From: JBILXY01 sp044378055
GTDB taxonomy: Bacteria; Patescibacteriota; JACMRA01
Assembly: GCA_044378055.1 (NCBI GenBank)
Contig: JBILXY010000003.1
Span: forward strand, 1-64,000
Length of the DNA: 64,000 nt
Direction of reading: 5' to 3'
The translations under genes were made by a program, and so were the position numbers. The notes under the pieces are model-generated. The model saw only the letters and a list, made by a program, of their open reading frames with translations, ran no database searches and was not told where the DNA came from. Below, in pieces: positions 34,970-42,450 of the stretch (the stretch's first letter is position 1; each line of letters opens with the position of its first letter).

Positions 34970-35341
34970 TTAGAGTTTATTTATAATAGACCAGCTATTG
35001 CCTGGCTCTAATCCAGAAATTGAAAAAGTGAATAGGTTTTTACTACCTTCTCGATAAAGCTCTAGATTGAAAGTAAAAGCACCACAAGTTAGAGCGTGAG
35101 CCTGATTATTTGTTATAAATGTTGAGATCTGAGACTTTACTTCCTCACTAATAATTTTTAGAAAAAACAACCTGTTTACCACAAATTTGATTACTTTTCT
35201 AGTAAGCATATGTAGCTTTTCTTCGTCTTCATCTTCATCTGGCCAATGTCTGAAACACAGAGTATTTGAAGTTATTTCAGCAAAAATCAACCCATTTGAA
35301 TCGATATTTCGGCACAAAACTAGCTCTGTTTTACCATTCAT
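34970..35341 (-). CDS. Small hypothetical protein
   Basis: 123 residues, soluble and acidic in the middle (a run of Asp/Glu at about 35-41). It has two cysteines early, a hydrophobic helix at about 50-65, and a beta-rich end with Gly-Ala-Phe-Thr-Phe-Asn-Leu-Glu-Leu-Tyr. No family was recognised. It is followed by a terminator and preceded by a 140-nt gap to another orphan of similar size on the same strand. The two share a general pattern (acidic stretch, hydrophobic helix, beta tail) but no convincing sequence identity. Confidence 0.5.
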   Translation of the reverse strand: MNGKTELVLCRNIDSNGLIFAEITSNTLCFRHWPDEDEDEEKLHMLTRKVIKFVVNRLFFLKIISEEVKSQISTFITNNQAHALTCGAFTFNLELYREGSKNLFTFSISGLEPGNSWSIINKL

Positions 35342-35481
35342 ACCTTAAACGCCTCAAACTAATTCATCTCCAAAGTTTTATGAAGACTTGTTAATATTTC
35401 GTCAAAAATTGGGCAAAAAATAAACCCTCAACTACACGGATTGATAGCTGGGGGGAATTTAAACTTAACAAATTAGATTAA

Positions 35482-35895
35482 TTAGAATGTTTCGTAGAAC
35501 TGTTGCGCTAACTCATGACTTGGTAAAAGAACCATGACAACGAAGGTATCATTTTCAATCAGACGAGTAAGTCCAAGCTTAGCGTGGATAACTCTACCTC
35601 TTTGCTGAATACTGTTATTAATAGGGTAAAGAACAGTAATACTGATATCTGAAATTAGTGAATTAGGATTTTCAAAAATACCAATCATCAAAAGCACTTC
35701 AACATTATTTACACAAGGAGTTTCAATACCAAGAAAATTCAAAAATTTAACAATAAATTCGATTGTTTGGGCTTCAGATAGTTCTACATCTGGTGAATCA
35801 GCGTCTTGATTTTCACCTAATGCAAGGTAAATAAATCCAAAAACCTCTTCCAGATGTAAAATAACAAGAAAATTATAAAAATATCTGCAATTCAT
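35482..35895 (-). CDS. Small hypothetical protein
   Basis: 137 residues. It has a hydrophobic first 25 residues, an acidic segment (Asp-Ala-Asp-Ser-Pro-Asp-Val-Glu), a helix, and a beta-rich second half with Gly-Arg-Val-Ile-His-Ala-Lys-Leu-Gly-Leu. No signal peptide cleavage site is evident. No family was recognised. The neighbouring small orphan and the REP-like repeat upstream suggest an accessory patch between the SDR gene and glyS. Confidence 0.5.
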   Translation of the reverse strand: MNCRYFYNFLVILHLEEVFGFIYLALGENQDADSPDVELSEAQTIEFIVKFLNFLGIETPCVNNVEVLLMIGIFENPNSLISDISITVLYPINNSIQQRGRVIHAKLGLTRLIENDTFVVMVLLPSHELAQQFYETF

Positions 35896-35996
35896 GATTT
35901 GCTCTCCAGCATACTATTTATTTTTCAGGAAATGTATTAAATTTTCCTTATTTCAAAGTTGCACAGAATTTTAGTTTGGTCAATTGGGTTTTCAAA

Positions 35997-36126
35997 GCCG
36001 TAGGGGAAGCATTTATGCTCCCACCCTGGCACCACGAGGGACGAGGGAGGAATCAGAAAAAAATCGAAAGTGACAGCCAAATTTTTCACTTACCGGTTTG
36101 GGCGGATAAATCCTGCCCCTACGCCC
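35997..36126. repeat. Pair of inverted REP-like palindromes (MITE-like element)
   Basis: Left unit: GCCGTAGGGG followed by AGCAT-TT-ATGCT and CCCACCC. Right unit, read on the minus strand: GGCGTAGGGGCAGGATTTATCC and GCCC. The two align in inverted orientation. Between them are a CACGAGGGACGAGGGAGG stretch and AAGTGA/TCACTT arms. GTAGGGGC...GCCC palindromes of this kind occur as dispersed repeats in many bacterial genomes. The local GC content is far above the surroundings. Confidence 0.7.
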
Positions 36127-36136
36127 TCATTTTGGA

Positions 36137-37603
36137 TTAAAAACCTTTTATGAAAGTTTCTAGGTCTGCAATTGAAACTCTTACTTGTTCCATTGTGTCG
36201 CGGTGGCGAAGGGTTACTGTGTTAAAGGTTTCGCCTTCTTTTAAAGTGTCGTAATCTACACACAAGCACCATGGCGTTCCGTTTTCGTCTTGTCTTCTGT
36301 ATCTTTTACCAATTGAACCTGCTTCGTCGTAATCGGCCATAATTCCTTGCTTACGCAGAGTTTTGTATATCTCCATAGCTTTTTCAGCCAATCCGTCTTT
36401 TTTCATTAACGGCAAAACAGCAACCTTGTATGGGGCTAATTTATATGGAAATTGTAAGACAACTCTTGCTTCAGCTTTTTCACCCTCGCCTACCAGCTCT
36501 TCCTTATAAAATTCAAACAAACTGGAAAGGAAAAGACGGTTGACACCCAAGGACATTTCCACAATGTAAGGCAAATAACGCTGATTATTTTCTGGGTCGA
36601 AATAGGTTAAATCTGTGCCGCTGAACTTTTGGTGCTGCCTTGTGTCGTAATCGGTGCGGTTGTGGACACCTTCCATTTCTTTAAACCCAATTTCCCCAAA
36701 ATTATAGTAAATATCCCAGGCCTCGGCGGCGTAAAATACCAGTTCTTCCTTGCTGTGTTGATGCCATTTCAAGTTTTCTGGTTGGTATCCCAAAAACTGA
36801 GTGTAAAAATTGTATCTTTCATCTCTCCAATAGTTAAACCACTGATTATGGTCTTTATCATTTTCAGAAAGCTGGGTTGGAGGCTTCACAAAATACTGCA
36901 TATCAATTTGCTCGAATTCACGGGTTCTGAACAAGAACTGCTTCACAGTAATTTCGTTGCGGAAAGCTTTACCAAGCTGGGCAATTCCAAAAGGCAATTT
37001 GCGGCGAGTGGTTTCCTGAACCGATTTCCAATCCACATAAATATTCTGGCATGCCTCACCTTTTAAATAAGCCACAGTTGATTCATCTTCAACAGGACCA
37101 AGATGAGTTTTTACTAGAAGATTAAACTTTTTAGCTTTAGAAAGTGGATTTCCATCAGGTGATTTAAGCTTGTAGTGTTCAATAATCTGATCAATTTCTT
37201 CAGCCGAAAGCGAGCCAGCATCGGTTAAAGTCTCGTTTGATGAAGCTGGCCAAATAATACCAGCATCTTCTACCAAATGGTCGGCGCGGAACCTTTTGTG
37301 GGTAACGGTGTCTTCGACCAGTAAATCGGAAAAACCACCGATGTGGCCACTGGCTTCCCATACTTTTGGATGAAGAAAAATAGCTCCTTCAATTTCAACC
37401 GTGTCGGTTCGGTAATTCACCATGAAGTCTCTCCAAGATTGAACTAAATTGTCTTTTAAAAGCTTACCAAGAGGGCCAAAATCGTAAGTGGCCGCATAGC
37501 CTCCATAAATTTCAGAAGATGGGAAAACAAAACCTTTTCGCCTAGCGTAATCTACTATGGTTTTAAGTTGAAGCTGAGAATTTGACGGCATAAAGAAATG
37601 CAA
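36137..37603 (-). CDS. glyS: Glycine-tRNA ligase (class II, single-subunit type)
   Basis: 488 residues of the dimeric alpha2 GlyRS type, not the alpha/beta type. It opens with Arg-Arg-Lys-Gly-Phe-Val-Phe-Pro-Ser-Ser-Glu-Ile-Tyr-Gly-Gly and Asp-Phe-Gly-Pro-Leu-Gly. Class II motif 2 appears as Phe-Arg-Asn-Glu-Ile and the following Arg-Thr-Arg-Glu-Phe-Glu-Gln. Motif 3 lies around Met-Ser-Leu-Gly-Val-Asn-Arg. The C-terminal anticodon-binding domain has Pro-Tyr-Lys-Val-Ala-Val-Leu-Pro-Leu and ends Arg-Asp-Thr-Met-Glu-Gln-Val-Arg-Val. The start is 37603 or, equally plausible, the ATG at 37591. Confidence 0.95.
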   Translation of the reverse strand: MHFFMPSNSQLQLKTIVDYARRKGFVFPSSEIYGGYAATYDFGPLGKLLKDNLVQSWRDFMVNYRTDTVEIEGAIFLHPKVWEASGHIGGFSDLLVEDTVTHKRFRADHLVEDAGIIWPASSNETLTDAGSLSAEEIDQIIEHYKLKSPDGNPLSKAKKFNLLVKTHLGPVEDESTVAYLKGEACQNIYVDWKSVQETTRRKLPFGIAQLGKAFRNEITVKQFLFRTREFEQIDMQYFVKPPTQLSENDKDHNQWFNYWRDERYNFYTQFLGYQPENLKWHQHSKEELVFYAAEAWDIYYNFGEIGFKEMEGVHNRTDYDTRQHQKFSGTDLTYFDPENNQRYLPYIVEMSLGVNRLFLSSLFEFYKEELVGEGEKAEARVVLQFPYKLAPYKVAVLPLMKKDGLAEKAMEIYKTLRKQGIMADYDEAGSIGKRYRRQDENGTPWCLCVDYDTLKEGETFNTVTLRHRDTMEQVRVSIADLETFIKGF

Positions 37604-37715
37604 GATTATGAATTGGAATTTAAAAAAATAGAGATAATTAGAAAACTAAATATATCAAATTTTAGATTATTTAAACTACAACTGTTTTCAAGAAAAAAGG
37701 CAAGCAAAAGCTCCG

Positions 37716-37744
37716 TTGACATTTACCCCCAGCTAAAAAAGAAT
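37716..37744 (+). promoter_or_regulatory. Promoter of the flippase gene
   Basis: TTGACA, 17-nt spacer, AAGAAT, then 6 nt to ATG 37751. Confidence 0.55.
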
Positions 37745-37750
37745 AAATAA

Positions 37751-39046
37751 ATGTTTAGCAAGCAGTTTTCTTCTGGGCTTATTTGGCAAGTTGTAATTAA
37801 ATTCTTAGCCATTGGCTTGGGGTTTTTTACTACACGGTGGCTGGTTGAATTATTGCCTAGCGCAGAGTATAGAAACTACAATTTAGTTTTAGCTTATAAC
37901 GCGGTTTTATTGGTTTTAGTAGATTTTGGAATTCCCCAAACAATTCAGAAAATATATACTCATTCCCAGGATGCAAAGGAAAATTCTAATTTCTGGACTA
38001 CAATCACCATTTTAAGAATTTTCAGTTATTTTATTGGGTTAATTATTATTTTAGTAACTTATCCGCTTTCCCAAACTAGAGATTTAGGCTTGATTATAAG
38101 TTTATTTACCGCTCAATTTATTATAGTAGCCGATATAAATTACCGCGCTATTTGCCAAGCGGTTGGAAGAACTTGGCAGTTTAGTTTAACCGATTTTCTT
38201 GGAAAAGCTATACTTGTTGGCCTATTAATTCTTGGAAATTATGTAATGTACTTAAGCATTTCGCCATTATATTATTTTGTAACAGCCAGTATTTTTGCTT
38301 ATTCAATTTCATTAATTTCCGATGCATTTTGGCAGAAAAAATATACAAGTTTAAGCAAATTTGATTTTGGGCAATTAAAACTTTTAGCTACCAGTTTAAT
38401 ATATTTAGCCCTAGCTAATTTGAGCATTGCAATTTACTTAACTACCGATAAACTATTTTTAGCCTATTTTGGATTTTCAGATTTGGTAATAAACAGTTAC
38501 GCTAATGCCTATAAATTATTTGAAATTGCTCAGGTGGTTCCTGGCCTTGTAATGCCGGCTATATCCAGTTTAATTGCTAGAAAAATTGTTCAAGAGATTG
38601 ATGTGAACAACAAAAGAAAAGTTTTGTGGCAAGCTGCAGGCGCCAGCTTTATAATTGGCCTTGCCTTGTGGATTGGGGTAGTTTTGTTTGGAGGAATTAT
38701 AATTTCCATTATTGATGGTGGTAATAAATATCCTGAAACAATTAACTTGCTTCCAATCCTTTCAATTAGTTTAATTTTTATTTGTCCGATGTTGATTTTC
38801 AAAGATACTACAATCTTTCTTGGTTACGAAAAATATGACCTTATAACAACTTGTATTACGGCTTTTACTGCAGTCAGCTTATACATTCTATTAATTCCTA
38901 CTTACGGGGCTATTGGGGCATCACTGGCTACCATAGTTTCATATTTATTGGATTTAATTCTAAAGGCTGTATTTTTGGAACGAATTTTGCCAAAACTTAA
39001 CGATAATAAACCTGATACAACTTCGAATATAAATCAATCATTGTAA
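37751..39046 (+). CDS. Polysaccharide/oligosaccharide flippase, Wzx-like (MATE/MOP superfamily)
   Basis: 431 residues with about twelve to fourteen hydrophobic helices and a basic C-terminal tail. The opening Gln-Phe-Ser-Ser-Gly-Leu-Ile-Trp-Gln and Leu-Gly-Phe-Phe-Thr-Thr-Arg-Trp-Leu, and the mid-protein Thr-Asp-Lys-Leu-Phe-Leu-Ala-Tyr-Phe-Gly, match polysaccharide-biosynthesis exporters that flip undecaprenyl-linked glycans. It fits the glycosyl- and aminotransferase genes nearby. Its last 50 nt overlap the end of the convergent anchored-protein gene, an unusually long tail-to-tail overlap. Confidence 0.85.
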   Translation: MFSKQFSSGLIWQVVIKFLAIGLGFFTTRWLVELLPSAEYRNYNLVLAYNAVLLVLVDFGIPQTIQKIYTHSQDAKENSNFWTTITILRIFSYFIGLIIILVTYPLSQTRDLGLIISLFTAQFIIVADINYRAICQAVGRTWQFSLTDFLGKAILVGLLILGNYVMYLSISPLYYFVTASIFAYSISLISDAFWQKKYTSLSKFDFGQLKLLATSLIYLALANLSIAIYLTTDKLFLAYFGFSDLVINSYANAYKLFEIAQVVPGLVMPAISSLIARKIVQEIDVNNKRKVLWQAAGASFIIGLALWIGVVLFGGIIISIIDGGNKYPETINLLPILSISLIFICPMLIFKDTTIFLGYEKYDLITTCITAFTAVSLYILLIPTYGAIGASLATIVSYLLDLILKAVFLERILPKLNDNKPDTTSNINQSL

Positions 39047-39989
39047 CTGAAGAAATCGAGTTGCTTTGAAATCCTAGTTCCACTAAATAATAATCTGGTT
39101 CGTTTAATTTACCAGTAATGAAAGTTAATGAATTATCCGAGTCTTGCTTCTTAGCAAATTTGAAATATGATTTAGATTTATCAATTTGAATTTTATTATT
39201 CTCTAAATCTTGAAATATATTTTCCTTTAGTTTATAAATTATCCCCGTATACAAATTCTGTTTCCAAACGATACATTCCTGTGAAGGATTATTAGGCTGA
39301 CATCCATAGCTTAAATAAAATACATAATCCCCAATAGTTTTAGAATCAAACATTTTCATTGAATCAAAAGATCTAGCATCTTTAAAGGCGAAATTTAAAA
39401 AGTTTTCAGAAATTACCGAGAAATTAAACTGTGAAATTACATTATTTTGAGTATAGACTATAGCATAAATTTGCTTTGTAAAAGATAATAAAAAAATATT
39501 AGAGGGGTTAATTTTAGTTTTAACCTGCTTACCTTCTTCTGCATTTAATTCAACTATTTGAATAGCTTGAAGATTGGAATCTGAACACTGCGATGCAACA
39601 GGAAACCACCAATTTTGAACAGTTTTGGTAATAACCGGTTTAATATTCAAGTCAAAAGATGCGGGTAATTCTAATTTGCAAGTTAGATCGGTTTGTGAAA
39701 TTGAAATAAAGTTATTAGATTCTTCAACTACATTATTATTTGGAATAATTTCAGTTTTATCCGATGGCTGCAAGGGAAGTTTATCAAAAACACCTGCAAC
39801 TTCCTGTCTATTTCTAAAAATTCCAAGCGGATTGAAGTAAAAAACAAGCAACCCAATACCAATAATTATAAGGCTTGAAACGAAAAGTGAAGGAAGAACG
39901 GCAAGCCTTTGTGAATTTATTGCTACATTATTAGAGCCAAACTTTGTTGGTGAGTGAATTTTAAATTTTGAATTATTTTCAATATTCAT
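38997..39989 (-). CDS. Membrane-anchored extracytoplasmic hypothetical protein
   Basis: 330 residues. A cytoplasmic tail of about 30 residues and one membrane helix (about 33-52, Leu-Ile-Ile-Ile-Gly-Ile-Gly-Leu-Leu-Val-Phe) are followed by an Asn/Ser-rich ectodomain with four scattered cysteines that could form disulfides. No family was recognised. Its start codon overlaps the stop of the upstream gene in the pattern TAATG, so the two are translationally coupled. Its 3' end overlaps the convergent flippase gene by 50 nt. Confidence 0.6.
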   Translation of the reverse strand: MNIENNSKFKIHSPTKFGSNNVAINSQRLAVLPSLFVSSLIIIGIGLLVFYFNPLGIFRNRQEVAGVFDKLPLQPSDKTEIIPNNNVVEESNNFISISQTDLTCKLELPASFDLNIKPVITKTVQNWWFPVASQCSDSNLQAIQIVELNAEEGKQVKTKINPSNIFLLSFTKQIYAIVYTQNNVISQFNFSVISENFLNFAFKDARSFDSMKMFDSKTIGDYVFYLSYGCQPNNPSQECIVWKQNLYTGIIYKLKENIFQDLENNKIQIDKSKSYFKFAKKQDSDNSLTFITGKLNEPDYYLVELGFQSNSISSVTMIDLYSKLYQVYYR

Positions 39990-40810
39990 TATAAATTAAA
40001 TTTCTGCCTAAGACTATTTACCATAGGTTTAAGCTGATTTATATTATTAATAAAAGAATTATTTTCAAGTCTAGATTGTTCCACACTAGAAAAAAGCAGT
40101 GGTCTTACTGGCCAGCCATCATCAAATACTTTTGAAATACTATTTTTTTGTTCGTCGTTAAGTTTTTCTGAACTGTCATCTATAATTTTTTTCAGATTCT
40201 GAAGGGTTGTTTCCTGAAATGCATTGTTAGACTTTAAAGAAGCTTGCTTTTGCAAATTAGTTTCTGCTTTTTCTAATTTCAAATTAAATTCTAAAATTTT
40301 AACACCGCCTTCATAACCTTTTTGTAAGTCTGCTTTGGTGGAGGTATCACTGCTGGCAACTTCCTTTAAATCGGCAAAGTCTCCTTGGAATTTTCTAAGT
40401 TCTTTTCTTTGTTCATACTCTTCTTTAAGTGGTTTAACTGTTTCATCATTAACCGTTAATATAAAATCTTTCAAAGCAAGTTCTAATTTTCTGGTATCAA
40501 CATCGCCACTTTTACTTGGTACTTTAGAAGCTAAGTCGATAACAGTTTTTTCATAATCATTTAATTTACTAAAAAATGTATCATAAGTAGCGTCGTCATT
40601 TGCAACATTGTCTGTAACTTCAACCAATTCTACGAAACCAGTTCTTAAAGTTGGCACAGTTTGATCAGCATAATCTATTAATTCTTTGGCGTATCCAGAT
40701 TCCTGCGAGTTTTTAAGCCAAAAAGAACCAACCCCAAAGGCAATTAAACCAAAAAATAAAATAGCTGATAAATTCTTTTTAAATAATTCTTGAAGTTTAG
40801 TTTTAATCAT
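39989..40810 (-). CDS. Membrane-anchored coiled-coil protein
   Basis: 273 residues from ATG 40810. An in-frame ATG at 40885 is rejected because the promoter lies between the two. It has one N-terminal membrane helix (about 15-31) after a basic start, then an almost wholly helical Lys/Glu/Leu-rich ectodomain (about 40-240). The pattern is that of a long extracytoplasmic coiled coil. No family was recognised. It is coupled through TAATG to the downstream anchored protein, so the two may form a surface or envelope complex. Confidence 0.6.
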   Translation of the reverse strand: MIKTKLQELFKKNLSAILFFGLIAFGVGSFWLKNSQESGYAKELIDYADQTVPTLRTGFVELVEVTDNVANDDATYDTFFSKLNDYEKTVIDLASKVPSKSGDVDTRKLELALKDFILTVNDETVKPLKEEYEQRKELRKFQGDFADLKEVASSDTSTKADLQKGYEGGVKILEFNLKLEKAETNLQKQASLKSNNAFQETTLQNLKKIIDDSSEKLNDEQKNSISKVFDDGWPVRPLLFSSVEQSRLENNSFINNINQLKPMVNSLRQKFNL

Positions 40811-40816
40811 GTTCCA

Positions 40817-40845
40817 AGGAAAGTTACACCCACCAGTTTTGTCAA
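40817..40845 (-). promoter_or_regulatory. Promoter of the coiled-coil/anchored-protein operon; decides the start
   Basis: On the minus strand: TTGACA, 17-nt spacer, TTTCCT, then 6 nt to ATG 40810. Confidence 0.6.
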
Positions 40846-40900
40846 AACCCAATGAAAAAGTCCCCAAATTCGCACAAAATTGCAAATCGGGGGACTAATT

Positions 40901-41215
40901 TTATTCAGAGATAATCTGTGACCAAGTAATTGTATTCTCCTCTACATTATCACAGTTAACATTACATACACTTGGTTGATCAGTTACTAGTATAAATTTA
41001 GCATTCGGGAATACTGATCGCAACAATTCAAGATTTTTTGCCAATAAACTGTCGCATGTAATACAGCCGTTAAGAATAATTTTTTGGTACTTGAAAATTT
41101 CACACCCATTCCTACTCTTCTCTTCAACGGCTTGAATACTCATGCTCGAGAAAATCAGGTTATCCACAGGATTTTCTAAAACTACCAGAGTTTTTTCGTC
41201 ACTTACTAATTCCAA
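40901..41215 (-). CDS. Small Cys-containing hypothetical protein
   Basis: 104 residues, no signal peptide. It has five cysteines, including Cys-Ile-Thr-Cys in the middle and Cys-Asn-Val-Asn-Cys near the end, which could bind a metal or cluster. It shows alternating strand/helix segments (Val-Val-Leu-Glu-Asn, Lys-Ile-Ile-Leu-Asn-Gly, Lys-Phe-Ile-Leu-Val-Thr-Asp). No family was recognised, and whether it is expressed is uncertain. It lies upstream of the coiled-coil operon on the same strand but is separated by that operon's own promoter. Confidence 0.45.
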   Translation of the reverse strand: MELVSDEKTLVVLENPVDNLIFSSMSIQAVEEKSRNGCEIFKYQKIILNGCITCDSLLAKNLELLRSVFPNAKFILVTDQPSVCNVNCDNVEENTITWSQIISE

Positions 41216-41280
41216 TATTTTTGTCTCCTTAATTCCGAACTAATAATTATCCTAGAAATTCAGGAATTGTCAAGTTTAGA

Positions 41281-42045
41281 TTATTTTTTTATGTATTGTT
41301 TTTTGAACTCTAACCAACGGTATTTTATTGAAACTGGGCTGAAAAAGGAGGCTTGCCAAATTTCTTTTTTGTCTTGAATTTTTTCCAAGATTAATTCGGT
41401 TTTTAAAAAAGGTTTAGCAGGGTCGAAGCCTGTAATGAACGAAAAAGGTGTTGTAATACTTTTTATTGGCACAAAGCCGTTTACCTTGTATAGGCTTGAA
41501 ATATAATCTATTGCAAATAAGGCTTGTTTTACCATCCAGGAATCAGCATCGGTTTCATATTTTATTCGCCACTCTTTAATTAAATCTAGTCTGTAAATAT
41601 ATTTCACCCAAGGCAATAAATAACCAAAATTATCCAAAATTTTTGCCTCAGAAATAGGACTAGATAAAATTGGCAGGGCTTCTGGGCTAAATACAGTTTT
41701 GCCGTTTCTGTAAACGAAACCTAAACCATACAATAATTTATCGGTTGGTTTTTCGGTTTCTTCAATCCACTTTCTTACATCAGATAAGAAATTTTTCTGA
41801 ATACTTTCTTGTGGGTTTATCCAAATTAAATAATCCCCCTGAGCTTTAGCCAGCATTTCATTTTCAATATTCTGCTCGTCAGAATAAATTATAGTACAAT
41901 TATTCCAATTCTGAAGACCCCCAAAGTCTATCACTGGAACTGTTACGCCAATAATAATTTGTTCATTCCTCCAATCTTGAGATATAATATCTTCCCATTT
42001 AAAATTTACAGAGGTAACTAAGCATGCAAGGCTTAATTTTAACAT
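41281..42045 (-). CDS. Glycosyltransferase family 2-like protein, divergent
   Basis: 254 residues. The N-terminal Leu-Ser-Leu-Ala-Cys-Leu-Val-Thr-Ser is a GT-A-like first strand. A later Ala-Lys-Ala-Gln-Gly-Asp-Tyr-Leu-Ile-Trp-Ile-Asn-Pro-Gln-Glu segment corresponds to the Gly-Asp-Tyr-Ile-x-Phe-Leu-Asp-x-Asp motif of GT2 enzymes, with the metal-binding Asp-x-Asp changed to Asn-Pro-Gln. No C-terminal membrane helix. It is either a divergent transferase or an inactive homologue. Two nt separate it from the small anchored protein upstream, so they form an operon. Confidence 0.55.
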   Translation of the reverse strand: MLKLSLACLVTSVNFKWEDIISQDWRNEQIIIGVTVPVIDFGGLQNWNNCTIIYSDEQNIENEMLAKAQGDYLIWINPQESIQKNFLSDVRKWIEETEKPTDKLLYGLGFVYRNGKTVFSPEALPILSSPISEAKILDNFGYLLPWVKYIYRLDLIKEWRIKYETDADSWMVKQALFAIDYISSLYKVNGFVPIKSITTPFSFITGFDPAKPFLKTELILEKIQDKKEIWQASFFSPVSIKYRWLEFKKQYIKK

Positions 42046-42047
42046 AT

Positions 42048-42320
42048 CTATTGAATTGGTAAATTAGAAGTAGGAGGTGGTGTTGGCTTGCTTGGGTCAG
42101 TTTTGTTTTCAGGAGTAGTTAAACCTTTAGGTGTTGGTACTTCTGAAGTATTTTTCTGACTCTGACTAGTATTTGATGAAGTTTTTTCAGCTTCTTTAGG
42201 CTTAAAAATGTTGAATATTACTAATCCGCCAACAATGAACAATGCTAAAATAGCAACAGAAATTGCAATACTTGCGTTCTTATTTTTTAACCAAAATGTT
42301 TTTAATTTATTTTCAGGCAT
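42048..42320 (-). CDS. Small single-pass membrane protein with Pro-rich tail
   Basis: 90 residues: a basic cytoplasmic start (Lys-Leu-Lys-Thr-Phe-Trp-Leu-Lys-Asn-Lys-Asn), one membrane helix (about 16-37) and an extracytoplasmic tail rich in Pro, Thr, Ser, Lys and Glu, probably disordered. No family was recognised. It starts 7 nt downstream of the tRNA-Ser gene on the same strand and is followed after 2 nt by the GT2-like gene, so the tRNA and both genes may share a transcript. Confidence 0.55.
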   Translation of the reverse strand: MPENKLKTFWLKNKNASIAISVAILALFIVGGLVIFNIFKPKEAEKTSSNTSQSQKNTSEVPTPKGLTTPENKTDPSKPTPPPTSNLPIQ

Positions 42321-42326
42321 ATTACG

Positions 42327-42414
42327 TGGCGGAAGTGGTGGGATTCGAACCCACGAGAACTTGCGCTCAAGCGGTTTTCAAGACCGCCGCCATAGACCTC
42401 TAGGCGACACTTCC
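42327..42414 (-). tRNA. tRNA-Ser (UGA)
   Basis: 88 nt including an encoded CCA. Acceptor arms GGAAGTG/CACTTCC pair perfectly, the discriminator is G, the anticodon stem GCGGT encloses loop CTTGAAA with anticodon TGA, and a long variable arm (GAGCGCAAGTTCTC) marks a class II tRNA. The T-loop is GTTCGAATC. Confidence 0.96.
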
Positions 42415-42421
42415 AATAACT

Positions 42422-42450
42422 AGAAAGGCTTCAAGGTTAAGCTTTGTCAA
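42422..42450 (-). promoter_or_regulatory. tRNA-Ser promoter inside the DegT gene end
   Basis: On the minus strand: TTGACA, 17-nt spacer, CTTTCT, then 7 nt to the mature tRNA 5' end. The -35 box lies within the last codons of the aminotransferase gene. Confidence 0.55.

Noticed and set aside
42208..42423. Plus-strand open frame whose translation contains Gly-Ile-Arg-Thr-His-Glu-Asn and Arg-Arg-His-Arg-Pro
   Set aside because: It is the antisense translation of the tRNA-Ser gene, a well-known false protein. The tRNA fold is unambiguous.
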